Source: an uncultured Alphaproteobacteria bacterium | GTDB taxonomy: Bacteria; Pseudomonadota; Alphaproteobacteria; Caulobacterales; Aquidulcibacteraceae | Length of the DNA: 15,126 nt | Assembly: GCA_937967725.1 (NCBI GenBank) | Contig: CALBSY010000075.1 | Coordinates: 1-15,126, forward strand | Direction: 5' to 3' | Part shown: positions 7,591 through 15,124 of the stretch, piece after piece | Position numbering within the stretch: position 1 is the stretch's first letter | Layout of the letters: each line of letters opens with the position of its first letter | Position numbers and translations under genes: made by a program | The notes under the pieces: model-generated | The model's input: only the letters and a program-made list of their open reading frames with translations | Told to the model about the DNA's origin: nothing | Database searches by the model: none

Positions 7591-8588
7591 AAGCTGAGAA
7601 AGCTCCTCCGGAGCCAGACAAAGAGGGTGCAACGCCGCATCCGCGCGAGACATTCTCGTTCGTGGGGCACGATTCGCAGGAGCAAGCGCTATCGGACGCG
7701 CTTGACGGAGCCCGTATGCATCACGCTTGGCTGCTGGCGGGCGCTAAAGGGCTAGGCAAAGCAACTCTGGCGTATCGCTTCGCGCGTGTCGCTCTCGGCG
7801 CACGACGGCTAGGCCCGCGGCCGCTGGACGTCGAGACGGAAGACAATGTCGCGCGGCGTATTGCTGCGCAGGCGCATCCGGATCTGTTTGTGTTGCGACG
7901 CGGCTTGAACGAGCGCGGAAAGCCGCGCCGCGAGATCGTGGTCGATGACGCGCGTGAACTTGGACATTTCTTCTCGCTCGCACCGTCCGAGGGCGGCATG
8001 CGAGTGGCGATCATCGACGCGGCGGATGATCTCAACACCAACGCCGCCAATGCGATCCTCAAGACGTTGGAAGAGCCGCCGGCGCGCTCAGTACTGCTGC
8101 TCGTTTGCCACGCCCCTGGAGCAATTCTGCCGACTATCCGTTCGCGTTGCCGGCGGCTGACGCTGCGGCCCCTGCCTGATGCGCTCGTGCGCCAAGCGGT
8201 GGGCGGCCAAGCGGATGACACCCTAATCGAACTGGCTAAGGGCCGGCCGGGGCGCGCGATTGCGCTCGACGCTCTGGGATTAGGTGCGGGCGCGTTGCAG
8301 CTCGAGCGGGCGGTGGCGTCGATCGCGCGCGGTGAGGCCGGCAACGTGTTAGGCGCGATCTACGATCACCTGAGCGGTGAGCCGTTCGAGCGACTGGCGG
8401 GCGTGCTACAATTGGCCAGCGAATGGACGCGCGCGGCAGGCGTGGAGGAGGGCGGTGAGCCCTGGGCTGAAGCTTGGTCGGCGCTGGAGACGCTGCGCGC
8501 CGAGGCCGAGGGACTTGATATGGATCCACGCCATGCGCTGGCGCGCGCCGTCGGCGTGCTTGATCGCGCTGCAGCCGCGCGTAGATGA
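7587..8588 (+). CDS. holB: DNA polymerase III subunit delta'
   Basis: Delta' is the stator subunit of the clamp loader that places the beta sliding clamp on DNA. The 333-residue chain is AAA+-like. Its P-loop region GAKGLGKAT (52-60) has Ala where nucleotide-binding members have Ser/Thr after the Lys, and the Walker B region (IIDAADDLN, 142-150) is degenerate, in keeping with a subunit that does not hydrolyse ATP. The SRC motif (186-188) that supplies an arginine finger to the neighbouring subunit is intact. NAILKTLEEPP (155-165) is a strong family signature. The four-cysteine zinc module of E. coli delta' is not visible: there is no Cys between residues 61 and 110. The TTG start overlaps the tmk stop, and the stop shares ATGA with the next gene. 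Confidence 0.92.
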   Translation: MKAEKAPPEPDKEGATPHPRETFSFVGHDSQEQALSDALDGARMHHAWLLAGAKGLGKATLAYRFARVALGARRLGPRPLDVETEDNVARRIAAQAHPDLFVLRRGLNERGKPRREIVVDDARELGHFFSLAPSEGGMRVAIIDAADDLNTNAANAILKTLEEPPARSVLLLVCHAPGAILPTIRSRCRRLTLRPLPDALVRQAVGGQADDTLIELAKGRPGRAIALDALGLGAGALQLERAVASIARGEAGNVLGAIYDHLSGEPFERLAGVLQLASEWTRAAGVEEGGEPWAEAWSALETLRAEAEGLDMDPRHALARAVGVLDRAAAARR

Positions 8589-9379
8589 AACGTATGCTGA
8601 TCGACAGCCACGTAAATTTGCACCACCAAGCGTTCGCGGATGACCGGGACGCGGTGATCGCGCGCGCGCGCGAAGCTGGAGTCGCGCGCATGATCACCAT
8701 TTGCGACAAGTTCGAGAACTTCGCCGATGTTATCGCAATTGCTGAACAGCACGACGACATCTACGCCAGTGTGGGCGCGCATCCGCACTACGCCAAGGAC
8801 CATCTTGATCTCACGGCGGCGCAGTTGATCGAAGCGGGGCGGCATGAGCGCGTCGTCGGAATAGGCGAGACGGGGCTCGACCAGCACTACAATTTCAGCC
8901 CTTTCGAGGATCAGGTGAAGGTCTTTCGCGTGCACGCTCAGGCGGCGCGCGCGCTCGGCAAGGTGCTGATCATCCATACGCGCGAAGCCGACGACGCCAT
9001 GGCCAAGTTGTTGGAGGAGGAGGCGGGGAAGGCCCCCCTTTCCATTCTCATGCATTGCTACACCAGCGGTCTTGAACTTGCCCGACGTGCGCTTGCGATC
9101 GGCGCGTATTTTTCTTTCTCAGGCATCCTGACATTCAAGAACGCGGAAGAAGTGCGCGCAGTCGCGAGGGAGGTGCCTCTGGAGCGCCTTATCGTCGAGA
9201 CCGATTGCCCCTATCTGGCCCCTATTCCGCATCGCGGCCGGCGGTGCGAACCGATGCACGTGCGGGAGGTTCAAAGCGCCCTAGCCGCCCTACGCGGCCT
9301 CTCCGATGCCGACGCGAGCGCCCTGCTCGCCGACAACTTCCACCGCCTCTTTCCAACCATCCCGCGCGTGACGCAATGA
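8585..9379 (+). CDS. TatD family metal-dependent hydrolase with variant metal motif
   Basis: This 264-residue TIM-barrel protein belongs to the TatD/YcfH branch of metal-dependent hydrolases, whose studied members act as DNases or nucleic-acid quality-control enzymes. Conserved positions seen are Asp7 and His9 in LIDSH, Glu95 in GIGETGLD, His131 in IIHTRE, His157 in LMHCYTSG and Asp207 in ETDCPYLAP, followed by PHRGRRCEP. The usual HxH of strand 1 reads His9-Val-Asn11, so one metal-binding histidine is Asn; His13 lies two residues further on. All other ligands are kept, so the enzyme may still be active. The ATG overlaps the holB stop (ATGA), and the next gene's ATG overlaps this stop in the same way, so the genes should be translationally coupled. 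An alternative ATG three codons in (MLIDSH) is equally family-like. Confidence 0.9.
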   Translation: MKRMLIDSHVNLHHQAFADDRDAVIARAREAGVARMITICDKFENFADVIAIAEQHDDIYASVGAHPHYAKDHLDLTAAQLIEAGRHERVVGIGETGLDQHYNFSPFEDQVKVFRVHAQAARALGKVLIIHTREADDAMAKLLEEEAGKAPLSILMHCYTSGLELARRALAIGAYFSFSGILTFKNAEEVRAVAREVPLERLIVETDCPYLAPIPHRGRRCEPMHVREVQSALAALRGLSDADASALLADNFHRLFPTIPRVTQ

Positions 9380-10194
9380 CCGGTACGCTGCGTGTCACCG
9401 TGCTTGGTTGCGGCTCGTCGGGCGGCGTGCCGCGCGCCACTGGCGACTGGGGCGCATGCGATCCGAATGAGCCGAAGAACCGGCGCACGCGTTGCGGATT
9501 GCTGCTGCAGAAATGGAGCGGGCAGGCGGGAGCGGCGGAAGAGGCGACTAGCGTACTGATCGATACACCGCCCGAACTGCGCCAGCAGCTCGCCGCGGCA
9601 GGCGCGCGCCGTCTCGACGGCATCGTCATGAGTCACGATCACGCTGACCAGACACATGGTTTCGATGACGTGCGCGCGTTCTTCCTCAAGCAGCGCGCCA
9701 TGCTGCCGGTGTGGATGGACGAGCCGACGCGGGAGACCTTCATGCGCCGCTTCGGCTACACCTTCGAGAGCCAGGCCGGCTATCCGGCTATCGCGCGCTT
9801 GGCCGGCGACATTTCTCCGCTTGTGCCGATCAGCGTCAATGGTCCTGGCGGCGTGCTCGAGCTGCTGCCACTCGAACAGGATCACGGCTTCTCGCGTTCG
9901 CTCGGATTCCGAGTTGGACCGGTGGCGTATTCAAACGACCTGGTGGCGATGCCGGATGCCAGTTTTGAGGCGTTGTCCGGAGTGCAGCTCTGGATCGTCG
10001 ATGCGCTGCGCGAGCGTCCGCATCCGACTCACGCGCATGTCGAGCGCAGCCTCGAATGGATCGCGCGTGTGAAGCCGGCGCACGCGCTGCTGACCAACAT
10101 GCACATCGATCTGGATTACGCGGCGCTGAAGGCGAGGCTGCCAGCCGGTGTCGAACCGGCGTACGATGGCTGGACCGGCGAATACCCGATCTGA
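9376..10194 (+). CDS. MBL-fold metallo-hydrolase (PhnP-like)
   Basis: The 272-residue product is a metallo-beta-lactamase-fold hydrolase close to the PhnP/lipoyl-transferase-B-associated group, which cleaves phosphodiesters such as cyclic ribose phosphates; the exact substrate is not evident. Typical features are the N-terminal LGCGSSGGVPR, DTPPELRQQL at about 63-72, the metal motif His87-Asp-His89-Ala-Asp91, His170 in EQDHG, Asp188 in SNDL and the C-terminal NMHIDLDY with His243. The last residue of the canonical HxHxDH is Gln92, as discussed under findings. The open frame runs upstream to 9205, but the ATG at 9376 overlaps the TatD-gene stop (ATGA) and places LGCGSSGG at the right distance from the N-terminus, so I start it there. 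It is the last gene of the packed run beginning at 5786. Confidence 0.88.
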   Translation: MTGTLRVTVLGCGSSGGVPRATGDWGACDPNEPKNRRTRCGLLLQKWSGQAGAAEEATSVLIDTPPELRQQLAAAGARRLDGIVMSHDHADQTHGFDDVRAFFLKQRAMLPVWMDEPTRETFMRRFGYTFESQAGYPAIARLAGDISPLVPISVNGPGGVLELLPLEQDHGFSRSLGFRVGPVAYSNDLVAMPDASFEALSGVQLWIVDALRERPHPTHAHVERSLEWIARVKPAHALLTNMHIDLDYAALKARLPAGVEPAYDGWTGEYPI

Positions 10195-10236
10195 GTCGTC
10201 TATGACTTCTCATAATCTATCTTATGCGAGAACTGT
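10195..10236 (+). other. AT-rich spacer before mazG
   Basis: These 42 bases (TATGACTTCTCATAATCTATCTTATG and flanks) are distinctly AT-richer than the genes on either side and could hold a mazG promoter. I could not fit a convincing -35/-10 pair with 16-18 bp spacing. Confidence 0.3.
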
Positions 10237-11073
10237 ATGTCGGCCCAAGTATCTGAAAAAGCGACGGAAAATGACACCGAACGCCTCGTCCGCAACGCCG
10301 CCGCCACGCAGGCCGTGCTGGATGTCATGGCGCGGCTCCGGGATCGTGAACACGGCTGTCCGTGGGATGTTGAGCAGACTTTCCGCACCATCGCGCCGTA
10401 CACGATCGAGGAAGCTTACGAGGTGGCTGACGCGATCGAACGCGAGGATCTGCCGGCGCTCAAGGAAGAGCTGGGCGATCTTCTGTTTCAGGTCGCCTTC
10501 CATGCGCGCATGGCCGAGGAGCAAGGCGCGTTCGATTTCGCCGACGTTGCCCAAGCGCTGGCCGACAAAATGATCGAACGCCATCCGCACGTGTTCGAAG
10601 ATAACGTCGAACGCACCGCGGAAGAGCAGACCCAGGCCTGGGAGGCGATGAAGGCCGAGAAGCGGGCAGCCGCCGGCGCTTCGCTGCTGGACGATGTGGC
10701 CATGGCCCTCCCCGCCCTCATGCGCGCCGAGAAACTGACCAAGCGGGCGGCGCGCATCAATTTCGACTGGCCGACGCCGGACGAGGTGCTGGAGAAGCTC
10801 GAAGAAGAATTGGCGGAGCTGCACGACGCGCGGCTGAGGGAGGACCACGAAGCCCTCACCGAAGAGATGGGCGACATCCTCTTCGTCATGGCCAACCTCG
10901 CCCGCAAGCTGAAGGTCGATCCCGAGGAAGCGCTGCGCCGCGCCAATTCCAAATTCACCAGGCGCTTTCAGTATATCGAGCGCAAGCTGGCCGATGCCGG
11001 CCGCACCGGCCCGCAGCCGCTGGACGAGATGGAAGCGCTGTGGCTACAGGCTAAGCAGGCTGAGAAGTCCTAG
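10237..11073 (+). CDS. mazG: Nucleoside triphosphate pyrophosphohydrolase MazG
   Basis: MazG hydrolyses (d)NTPs to the monophosphate and pyrophosphate, cleaning the nucleotide pool and influencing stress signalling. The 278-residue product has the full two-domain arrangement. The N-terminal domain has GCPWD (40-44), the metal-binding EExxE at 58-62 and ExxD at 78-81. The C-terminal domain repeats this as EExxE at 190-194 and ExxD at 210-213, followed by ANSKFTRRF. Both halves therefore keep the acidic residues for Mg2+; in E. coli MazG the C-terminal domain is the active one. The ATG is followed by a 20-residue variable tail before the conserved block, and the ribosome binding site is weak (GCGAG). 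The stop overlaps the stop of the convergent S66 gene. Confidence 0.95.
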   Translation: MSAQVSEKATENDTERLVRNAAATQAVLDVMARLRDREHGCPWDVEQTFRTIAPYTIEEAYEVADAIEREDLPALKEELGDLLFQVAFHARMAEEQGAFDFADVAQALADKMIERHPHVFEDNVERTAEEQTQAWEAMKAEKRAAAGASLLDDVAMALPALMRAEKLTKRAARINFDWPTPDEVLEKLEEELAELHDARLREDHEALTEEMGDILFVMANLARKLKVDPEEALRRANSKFTRRFQYIERKLADAGRTGPQPLDEMEALWLQAKQAEKS

Positions 11074-11912
11074 CGCTTCAGCGCGCCAAATGGCACCACC
11101 TTGTTCTCGACATCGTGCCCAATATCCGCGCGCCCGAGATACGCGATGCCGGCCTTGGCGCACCAATAACGCACGATCTCTTCCTCGCTGGCGCCGAACG
11201 GCTTGTCGTTCTCCGGTACATCCGAAACGCGTCCGAGCTTGATGCCTTTAACGCTGCGCACGTTGGCGGAGGAGGTGATGTGGAAGAGGGCGCGGTCCAG
11301 CCGATAAAGGTACTCCCCCACCTCTTCCAGCATCAGCACGTGCCCGCTCAGATCCGGCTCCAGCGGCGTGCCCAAAATCGAGCTCAAAATCTCGACGTTA
11401 AATGCAGCGGTTTTACCGTCGAACATCACGCCAAGCTCGAGGCTCTCAGGGGAGCGGTCTATGAGCCAGGCGAGCGCCCTCTTCACCGCGACCTCGCCCC
11501 CTGCCCGTGTCAAATCCACCGGCATCGGCCCGTGCGCCAAATGCTCGAAGCCCTGCTTGTAGAGCCCGCCCATCAGCGCGCCTGCATCGCTGTAGCCAAG
11601 GTAGCTCTTGGCGCGCGCCGCTTCTGTAAGCTGCTGGATGGCGGCCTCAGCAATCCTGCACGCACCATAGCCGCCGCGCGCAAACCAGATTGCGTCGAAC
11701 GCCGGATCGTTGGCCGTCTCCACAAACGCCTTCAGCCGCGCCGCATCGTCGCCGGCGAAATGCCCGGCGCTGAGAAAGCATTGCGGGTGGAAAACGATCT
11801 CGGGCGCGCGATCGAGGAAGCTGTCGGCGGCGAACGCCTGAACGCGCTCGGCCAGGGTCGGCTCGATGCGCGTGCCGGGCGCAACCACGCCAATACGGAG
11901 CGAAGGGGCCAT
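11070..11912 (-). CDS. S66 family peptidase, LD-carboxypeptidase (LdcA/MccF family)
   Basis: S66 enzymes are cytoplasmic serine peptidases. LdcA trims the D-Ala from murein tetrapeptides to leave L-Ala-D-Glu-mDAP for recycling, while MccF members cleave microcin C-type compounds. The 280-residue chain shows the family pattern: IGVVAPG at the start, ARGGYGACR (78-86), the nucleophile elbow GYSDAGAL with Ser108, HGPM (128-130), the catalytic Glu at about 196 in MLEEVGEY, and His266 in GHDVENKVVPFG. The Ser-Glu-His triad is thus complete and there is no signal peptide. It is slightly shorter than many LdcA proteins (about 300 residues). It lies divergent to a Mur ligase with 54 bp between the starts, which favours a murein-recycling role over microcin immunity, but the latter is not excluded. 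Confidence 0.88.
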   Translation of the reverse strand: MAPSLRIGVVAPGTRIEPTLAERVQAFAADSFLDRAPEIVFHPQCFLSAGHFAGDDAARLKAFVETANDPAFDAIWFARGGYGACRIAEAAIQQLTEAARAKSYLGYSDAGALMGGLYKQGFEHLAHGPMPVDLTRAGGEVAVKRALAWLIDRSPESLELGVMFDGKTAAFNVEILSSILGTPLEPDLSGHVLMLEEVGEYLYRLDRALFHITSSANVRSVKGIKLGRVSDVPENDKPFGASEEEIVRYWCAKAGIAYLGRADIGHDVENKVVPFGALKR

Positions 11913-11928
11913 GAGCGGTCTTGTGTCC

Positions 11929-11967
11929 TTGCCGGGCGGCAGCGTTTCTCGTCATAACCGCCGCTGA
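11929..11967 (+). promoter_or_regulatory. Possible promoter giving a leaderless Mur-ligase transcript
   Basis: The 54-bp divergent gap holds TTGCCG (11929-11934), an 18-base spacer and CATAAC (11953-11958). Initiation 7-9 bases after the -10 would fall at or next to ATG 11967, which has no Shine-Dalgarno. Both hexamers are imperfect. Confidence 0.25.
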
Positions 11968-13367
11968 TGAGTCCGGCAAAATCCTATTTCATGAGCGGCA
12001 TCGGCGGCTCGGGCATGCTGCCGCTGGCGCTGATCCTGCGCGCGCGCGGCCATGAGGTGGCCGGCTCGGACCGCGCGCTCGATCAGGGCCGGTTGGCCGC
12101 AAAGTTCGATTACCTACGTGCGCAAGGCATCGCGCTTTATCCGCAGGACGGTAGCGGTGTTGTGAGCGCGGACCAGATTCTGGTGCGCTCGGCCGCAGTT
12201 GAAGACACCGTGGGCGATGTTGTCACCGCCAAGCGCGTGGGCGCGCGCGATCTGAAGCGCCCGCAATTGCTGGCTGAACTCTTCAACGCCGCCAAAGTGC
12301 GCATTGGCGTTGCCGGCACCAGCGGCAAGTCGACGACGACCGCGATGATCGCCTGGATGCTGCACCGCGCCGGGCGTGATCCCACGGTGATGAACGGCGC
12401 GGTGATGAAGAACTTCGTCGCGCCGGACGCTCTCTTCGCATCGGCGCTTCTCGGCAAGGGCGATGCGTTCGTGGCCGAGGTCGATGAGAGCGATGGGTCG
12501 ATCGCGCGCTACGAACCCACGATCGCCGTCGTCAACAACATCGCGCTCGACCATAAGAGCATGGACGAATTGCGCGCCCTCTTTCGCGATTTCGTCTCTA
12601 AAGCGGAGATTGCCGTCCTCAATCTCGACAACGAGGAAACCGCGGCGCTGGTGATGAGCGCACGCGTACGGACGCGCACCTTCGCCTTGCGCTCGGGCCT
12701 GGCGGACTTGCATGCTGCTGCGATCCGCCAAAAACCAGATAGCATCTCTTTCGACGTGCTCGAACGCGAGGGCGGCGCCAGCGCGACCGTCGATCTGGCC
12801 GTTCCGGGCGAGCACAATGTCGCCAACGCGCTCGCAGCGCTGTCGGCCGCACGCGCCTACGGCCTGACCTTGAAGGAAGCCGCTGCGGCGCTGCAGGGCT
12901 TTACCGGCACCAAGCGGCGGCTGGAGATTGTCGGGACAGCGGCCGGCGTCACCGTGATCGACGATTTCGGACACAACCCTGATAAGATCGCCGCCACGTT
13001 GAAGACGCTCCACGCCTTTCCGGGCCGATTGCTGATCATGTTTCAGCCGCACGGGTTCGGACCGCTACGGTTGATGCGACAACAATTCATCGATTGCTTT
13101 GCGCAAAGCATGGCCGGCGACGACGTGCTGATCATGCCGGATCCGGTCTATTACGGCGGCACCACAGACAGGAGCGTGACTAGCGAGCACATCGTCTCCG
13201 GCGTACGCTCCCGCGGCCTGCAAGCTATGGCGTTCGCCGAACGCGGAGCCTGTGGCGACAAGCTGATCGAGCTGGCCGAACCCGGTGATCGCATCGTAGT
13301 GATGGGCGCGCGCGACGACACGCTGAGTGTGTTCGCGGCGGATCTGGTGGAGCGGCTGGAACGCTAA
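11967..13367 (+). CDS. MurC/Mpl-like Mur ligase family protein, acceptor uncertain
   Basis: The 466-residue protein has the three Mur ligase domains: an N-terminal UDP-MurNAc-binding domain of MurC type (GIGGSGM, 11-17), a central ATPase with P-loop GTSGKSTTT (117-125), EVDESDGS (171-178) and NNIALDH (190-196), and a C-terminal domain with GTKRRLE (314-320), [10 protein letters not shown] (331-340) and FQPHGFG (359-365). Such enzymes use ATP to join an amino acid or peptide to UDP-MurNAc. Departures from both MurC and Mpl are GTSGKS for GTHGKT, DDFGHNP for DDYGHHP or DDFAHHP, FQPHGFG for FQPHRYTRT, and MGARDDT near the end. The divergent LD-carboxypeptidase gene suggests tripeptide recycling, as done by Mpl, but the motifs leave the acceptor open. 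The true murC would be expected in the dcw cluster elsewhere. The stop is 4 bp from the convergent hflX stop. Confidence 0.85.
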   Translation: MSPAKSYFMSGIGGSGMLPLALILRARGHEVAGSDRALDQGRLAAKFDYLRAQGIALYPQDGSGVVSADQILVRSAAVEDTVGDVVTAKRVGARDLKRPQLLAELFNAAKVRIGVAGTSGKSTTTAMIAWMLHRAGRDPTVMNGAVMKNFVAPDALFASALLGKGDAFVAEVDESDGSIARYEPTIAVVNNIALDHKSMDELRALFRDFVSKAEIAVLNLDNEETAALVMSARVRTRTFALRSGLADLHAAAIRQKPDSISFDVLEREGGASATVDLAVPGEHNVANALAALSAARAYGLTLKEAAAALQGFTGTKRRLEIVGTAAGVTVIDDFGHNPDKIAATLKTLHAFPGRLLIMFQPHGFGPLRLMRQQFIDCFAQSMAGDDVLIMPDPVYYGGTTDRSVTSEHIVSGVRSRGLQAMAFAERGACGDKLIELAEPGDRIVVMGARDDTLSVFAADLVERLER

Positions 13368-13371
13368 TCCC

Positions 13372-14718
13372 CTACTCCGCCGCCGGACGCAATTCTTCGG
13401 GTAGGGGCTCTAGCGGGGCGAAGCGGGCGGCGTCTTCGATCAGCAATGCGGCGCGCAGCAGCGGGTGGCCGGGCTCGTCGGTGCTTTCGTCGAGGATTTT
13501 GCCCGCGGCGGAGATCTGCGCGCGCACGCGCCCGGAATCGTCGGGCGGCAAGGTGAGGGTGATGACGCGCGTCGCCGAGAAGGCGGCGCGATCAATGGCG
13601 GCGAGTAGGGCGTCTATCCCCTCCCCGCTGACGGCCGAGATCGCGACTGCGGCGAGGGCGCCCTCTTCCATGGCTTGCGAGCGGCGCATGCGCGCTGAGC
13701 GCGTGGCGTCGTCGAGCTGATCGATCTTATTCCACACTTCGAGCACAGGCGGGGTTTTGGCTTTGCTGTCTTGTACGAGTTGGTCCAGAACGGCGAGCAC
13801 ATCTCGCCGTTGTTTGTCGCTGTCCTCGTGGGCGATGTCGCGCACATGCAGCAGCAGATCGGCCTCGGTGACGGCTTCGAGCGTGGCGCGAAACGCCTCC
13901 ACCAATTCGTGCGGGAGATCGGAAATGAAGCCGACCGTATCACTCATAATCACGGCGCGCCCGCTCGGCAGCTTCACTTGCCGCGCCGTGGGGTCGAGCG
14001 TGGCGAACAGCATGTCCTTCGCTAGCACGCCAGCTTGTGTAAGGCGGTTGAACAACGTCGACTTTCCTGCATTGGTGTAACCAACCAACACAACGGCAGG
14101 CAGGCCTGCGCGTGCGCGTGCACGCCGTTGCAGGCCACGCGTGCGTCGCACATCTTCGAGCTCCTTCTTCAGTTTGACGATGCGGTCGGCGATGATGCGG
14201 CGGTCAAGTTCGATCTGGGTTTCACCGGGACCGCCGGTTTTGCCGAGGCCGCCACGCTGGCGTTCCAAGTGAGTCCACGTGCGCACTAGCCGTGAGCGTT
14301 CGTATTGCTGGCGCGCCAGTTCGACCTGCAAGCGGCCCTCTTTGGTCTGCGCACGCAGGCCGAAGATCTCAAGAATCAGACCTGTGCGGTCCATGACTTT
14401 GGCGCCAATGTCGGTCTCTAAATTGCGTTGCTGCACCGGTGAAAGCGGCGCATCGATCACCACGACGCCCGCGCCGGCGCCTTCAATCTCCTGCTTCAAT
14501 CGTTCGACGCGACCGGATCCGAAGTAGGTGCGCGGGCTAATTTGGCGCAGCGGCGCCGCTTCCGCGCCGGCGACGTCCAAGCCGAGTGCTTGCGCCAAGC
14601 CGACAGCTTCGAGCAAGCGGGCTTCGCCGTCGCGCGCGGCTTCCGCTGCGCCGGTCAGAGGGCGCAACACGATCGTGCGGTTCAAGTCCTTGGGCGGCGA
14701 TTCAGCCGTCGGCTTCAT
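13372..14718 (-). CDS. hflX: GTPase HflX, ribosome-associated
   Basis: HflX binds the large ribosomal subunit, splits stalled or hibernating ribosomes after stress and hydrolyses GTP. The 448-residue product has the N-terminal HflX domain with [12 protein letters not shown] (61-72), the nearby [15 protein letters not shown], the glycine-rich [19 protein letters not shown] (about 156-174), and a coiled-coil linker to the GTPase domain. The G motifs are GYTNAGKS (213-220), DTVG (260-263), NKID (330-333) and SAVSG (361-365). I use ATG 14718 rather than the farther upstream frame start at 14826: AAGG lies 8 bases before it, the earlier codons give a Cys/Arg-rich stretch that is only the shadow of hfq, and MKPTAES leads directly into the conserved region. 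It overlaps the end of hfq by 17 bp, implying coupled expression. Confidence 0.94.
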   Translation of the reverse strand: MKPTAESPPKDLNRTIVLRPLTGAAEAARDGEARLLEAVGLAQALGLDVAGAEAAPLRQISPRTYFGSGRVERLKQEIEGAGAGVVVIDAPLSPVQQRNLETDIGAKVMDRTGLILEIFGLRAQTKEGRLQVELARQQYERSRLVRTWTHLERQRGGLGKTGGPGETQIELDRRIIADRIVKLKKELEDVRRTRGLQRRARARAGLPAVVLVGYTNAGKSTLFNRLTQAGVLAKDMLFATLDPTARQVKLPSGRAVIMSDTVGFISDLPHELVEAFRATLEAVTEADLLLHVRDIAHEDSDKQRRDVLAVLDQLVQDSKAKTPPVLEVWNKIDQLDDATRSARMRRSQAMEEGALAAVAISAVSGEGIDALLAAIDRAAFSATRVITLTLPPDDSGRVRAQISAAGKILDESTDEPGHPLLRAALLIEDAARFAPLEPLPEELRPAAE

Positions 14719-14953
14719 CTGCAGCCTTGTCGATTTCGTAGAGTTGCACGGGCGCGCCCGGCATGATCGTCGAGATCGCGTGCTTGTAAACCAGCTGCAC
14801 TTGGCCGTCGCGGCGCAACAACACACAGAAGTTGTCGAACCAGGTGACGACGCCTTGCAGCTTCACGCCGTTGACCAGGAAAATCGTGAGCGGCGTCTTG
14901 GCCTTGCGGACAGCATTAAGAAATGTGTCCTGCAGATTTTGCTTCTTTTCCAT
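14702..14953 (-). CDS. hfq: RNA chaperone Hfq
   Basis: Hfq is a hexameric Sm-like protein that binds small RNAs and mRNAs and mediates post-transcriptional control. The 83-residue product contains the Sm1 region ([29 protein letters not shown]) and the Sm2 signature [10 protein letters not shown]. Gln8 of the proximal U-binding face and the KH pair are present. The distal-face Tyr25 of E. coli Hfq is Phe here, and the rim Arg16-Arg17 is Arg-Lys, both common in alphaproteobacteria. The C-terminal tail is short and acidic. The ATG is preceded by GGGG at a usable distance. hfq-hflX is a widely conserved gene pair; in many alphaproteobacteria it follows ntrX and/or trkA, which would lie beyond the right edge. 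Confidence 0.97.
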   Translation of the reverse strand: MEKKQNLQDTFLNAVRKAKTPLTIFLVNGVKLQGVVTWFDNFCVLLRRDGQVQLVYKHAISTIMPGAPVQLYEIDKAADEADG

Positions 14954-15058
14954 GGGAACCCCATGCCTTGAGTTTTATGGCGCCGCGTCGAGCCGCGCGG
15001 CTACGCCGAGCTATAAGGGCAGCCGCCACAGGCTACTACTGTCACCAAACTGAGGGAT

Positions 15059-15073
15059 GGCCCCGGTGGGGCC
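15059..15073. repeat. GC-only inverted repeat upstream of hfq
   Basis: GGCCCC (15059-15064) and GGGGCC (15068-15073) form a perfect six-pair stem around the loop GGT. There is no T run on either side, so it is not a classical intrinsic terminator, though it may end transcription of a gene to the right together with the second repeat at the edge. Confidence 0.5.
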
Positions 15074-15109
15074 GGCGGCCAAATCTGCGGCGCGCAACGC
15101 GACGGCGAC

Positions 15110-15124
15110 GGGCCCTCGGGGCCC
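15110..15124. repeat. Second GC-only inverted repeat at the window edge
   Basis: GGGCCC (15110-15115) and GGGCCC (15119-15124) form a perfect six-pair stem around TCG. It has the same size and loop length as the repeat 36 bp away. The window ends two bases later, so the full structure may be longer. Confidence 0.45.

Noticed and set aside
8659..8672. (CG)7 dinucleotide run in the tatD-like gene
   Set aside because: It encodes an ordinary helix (IARARE) and follows from codon choice for Ala/Arg; no sign of a phase-variable function.
8366..9055. 229-codon minus frame spanning the holB/tatD junction
   Set aside because: It crosses two well-supported genes and has a composition typical of antisense shadows.
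9205..9375. N-terminal extension of the metallo-hydrolase frame
   Set aside because: The 57 extra codons overlap tatD in another frame, are Arg/Ser/Pro-rich, and precede a proper ATG with ATGA coupling at 9376.
11115..11957. 280-codon open frame on plus opposite the S66 gene
   Set aside because: It is the mirror of a clear S66 peptidase in GC-rich DNA; the translation shows no family motif and no ribosome binding site.
12114..13052. 312-codon open frame on minus inside the Mur ligase gene
   Set aside because: The sense frame has unmistakable Mur ligase motifs throughout; the antisense product is Arg/His/Gly-rich without recognisable domains.
14719..14826. N-terminal extension of hflX
   Set aside because: It lies within hfq in another frame, encodes a Cys/Arg-rich non-conserved stretch, and ATG 14718 has a good ribosome binding site.
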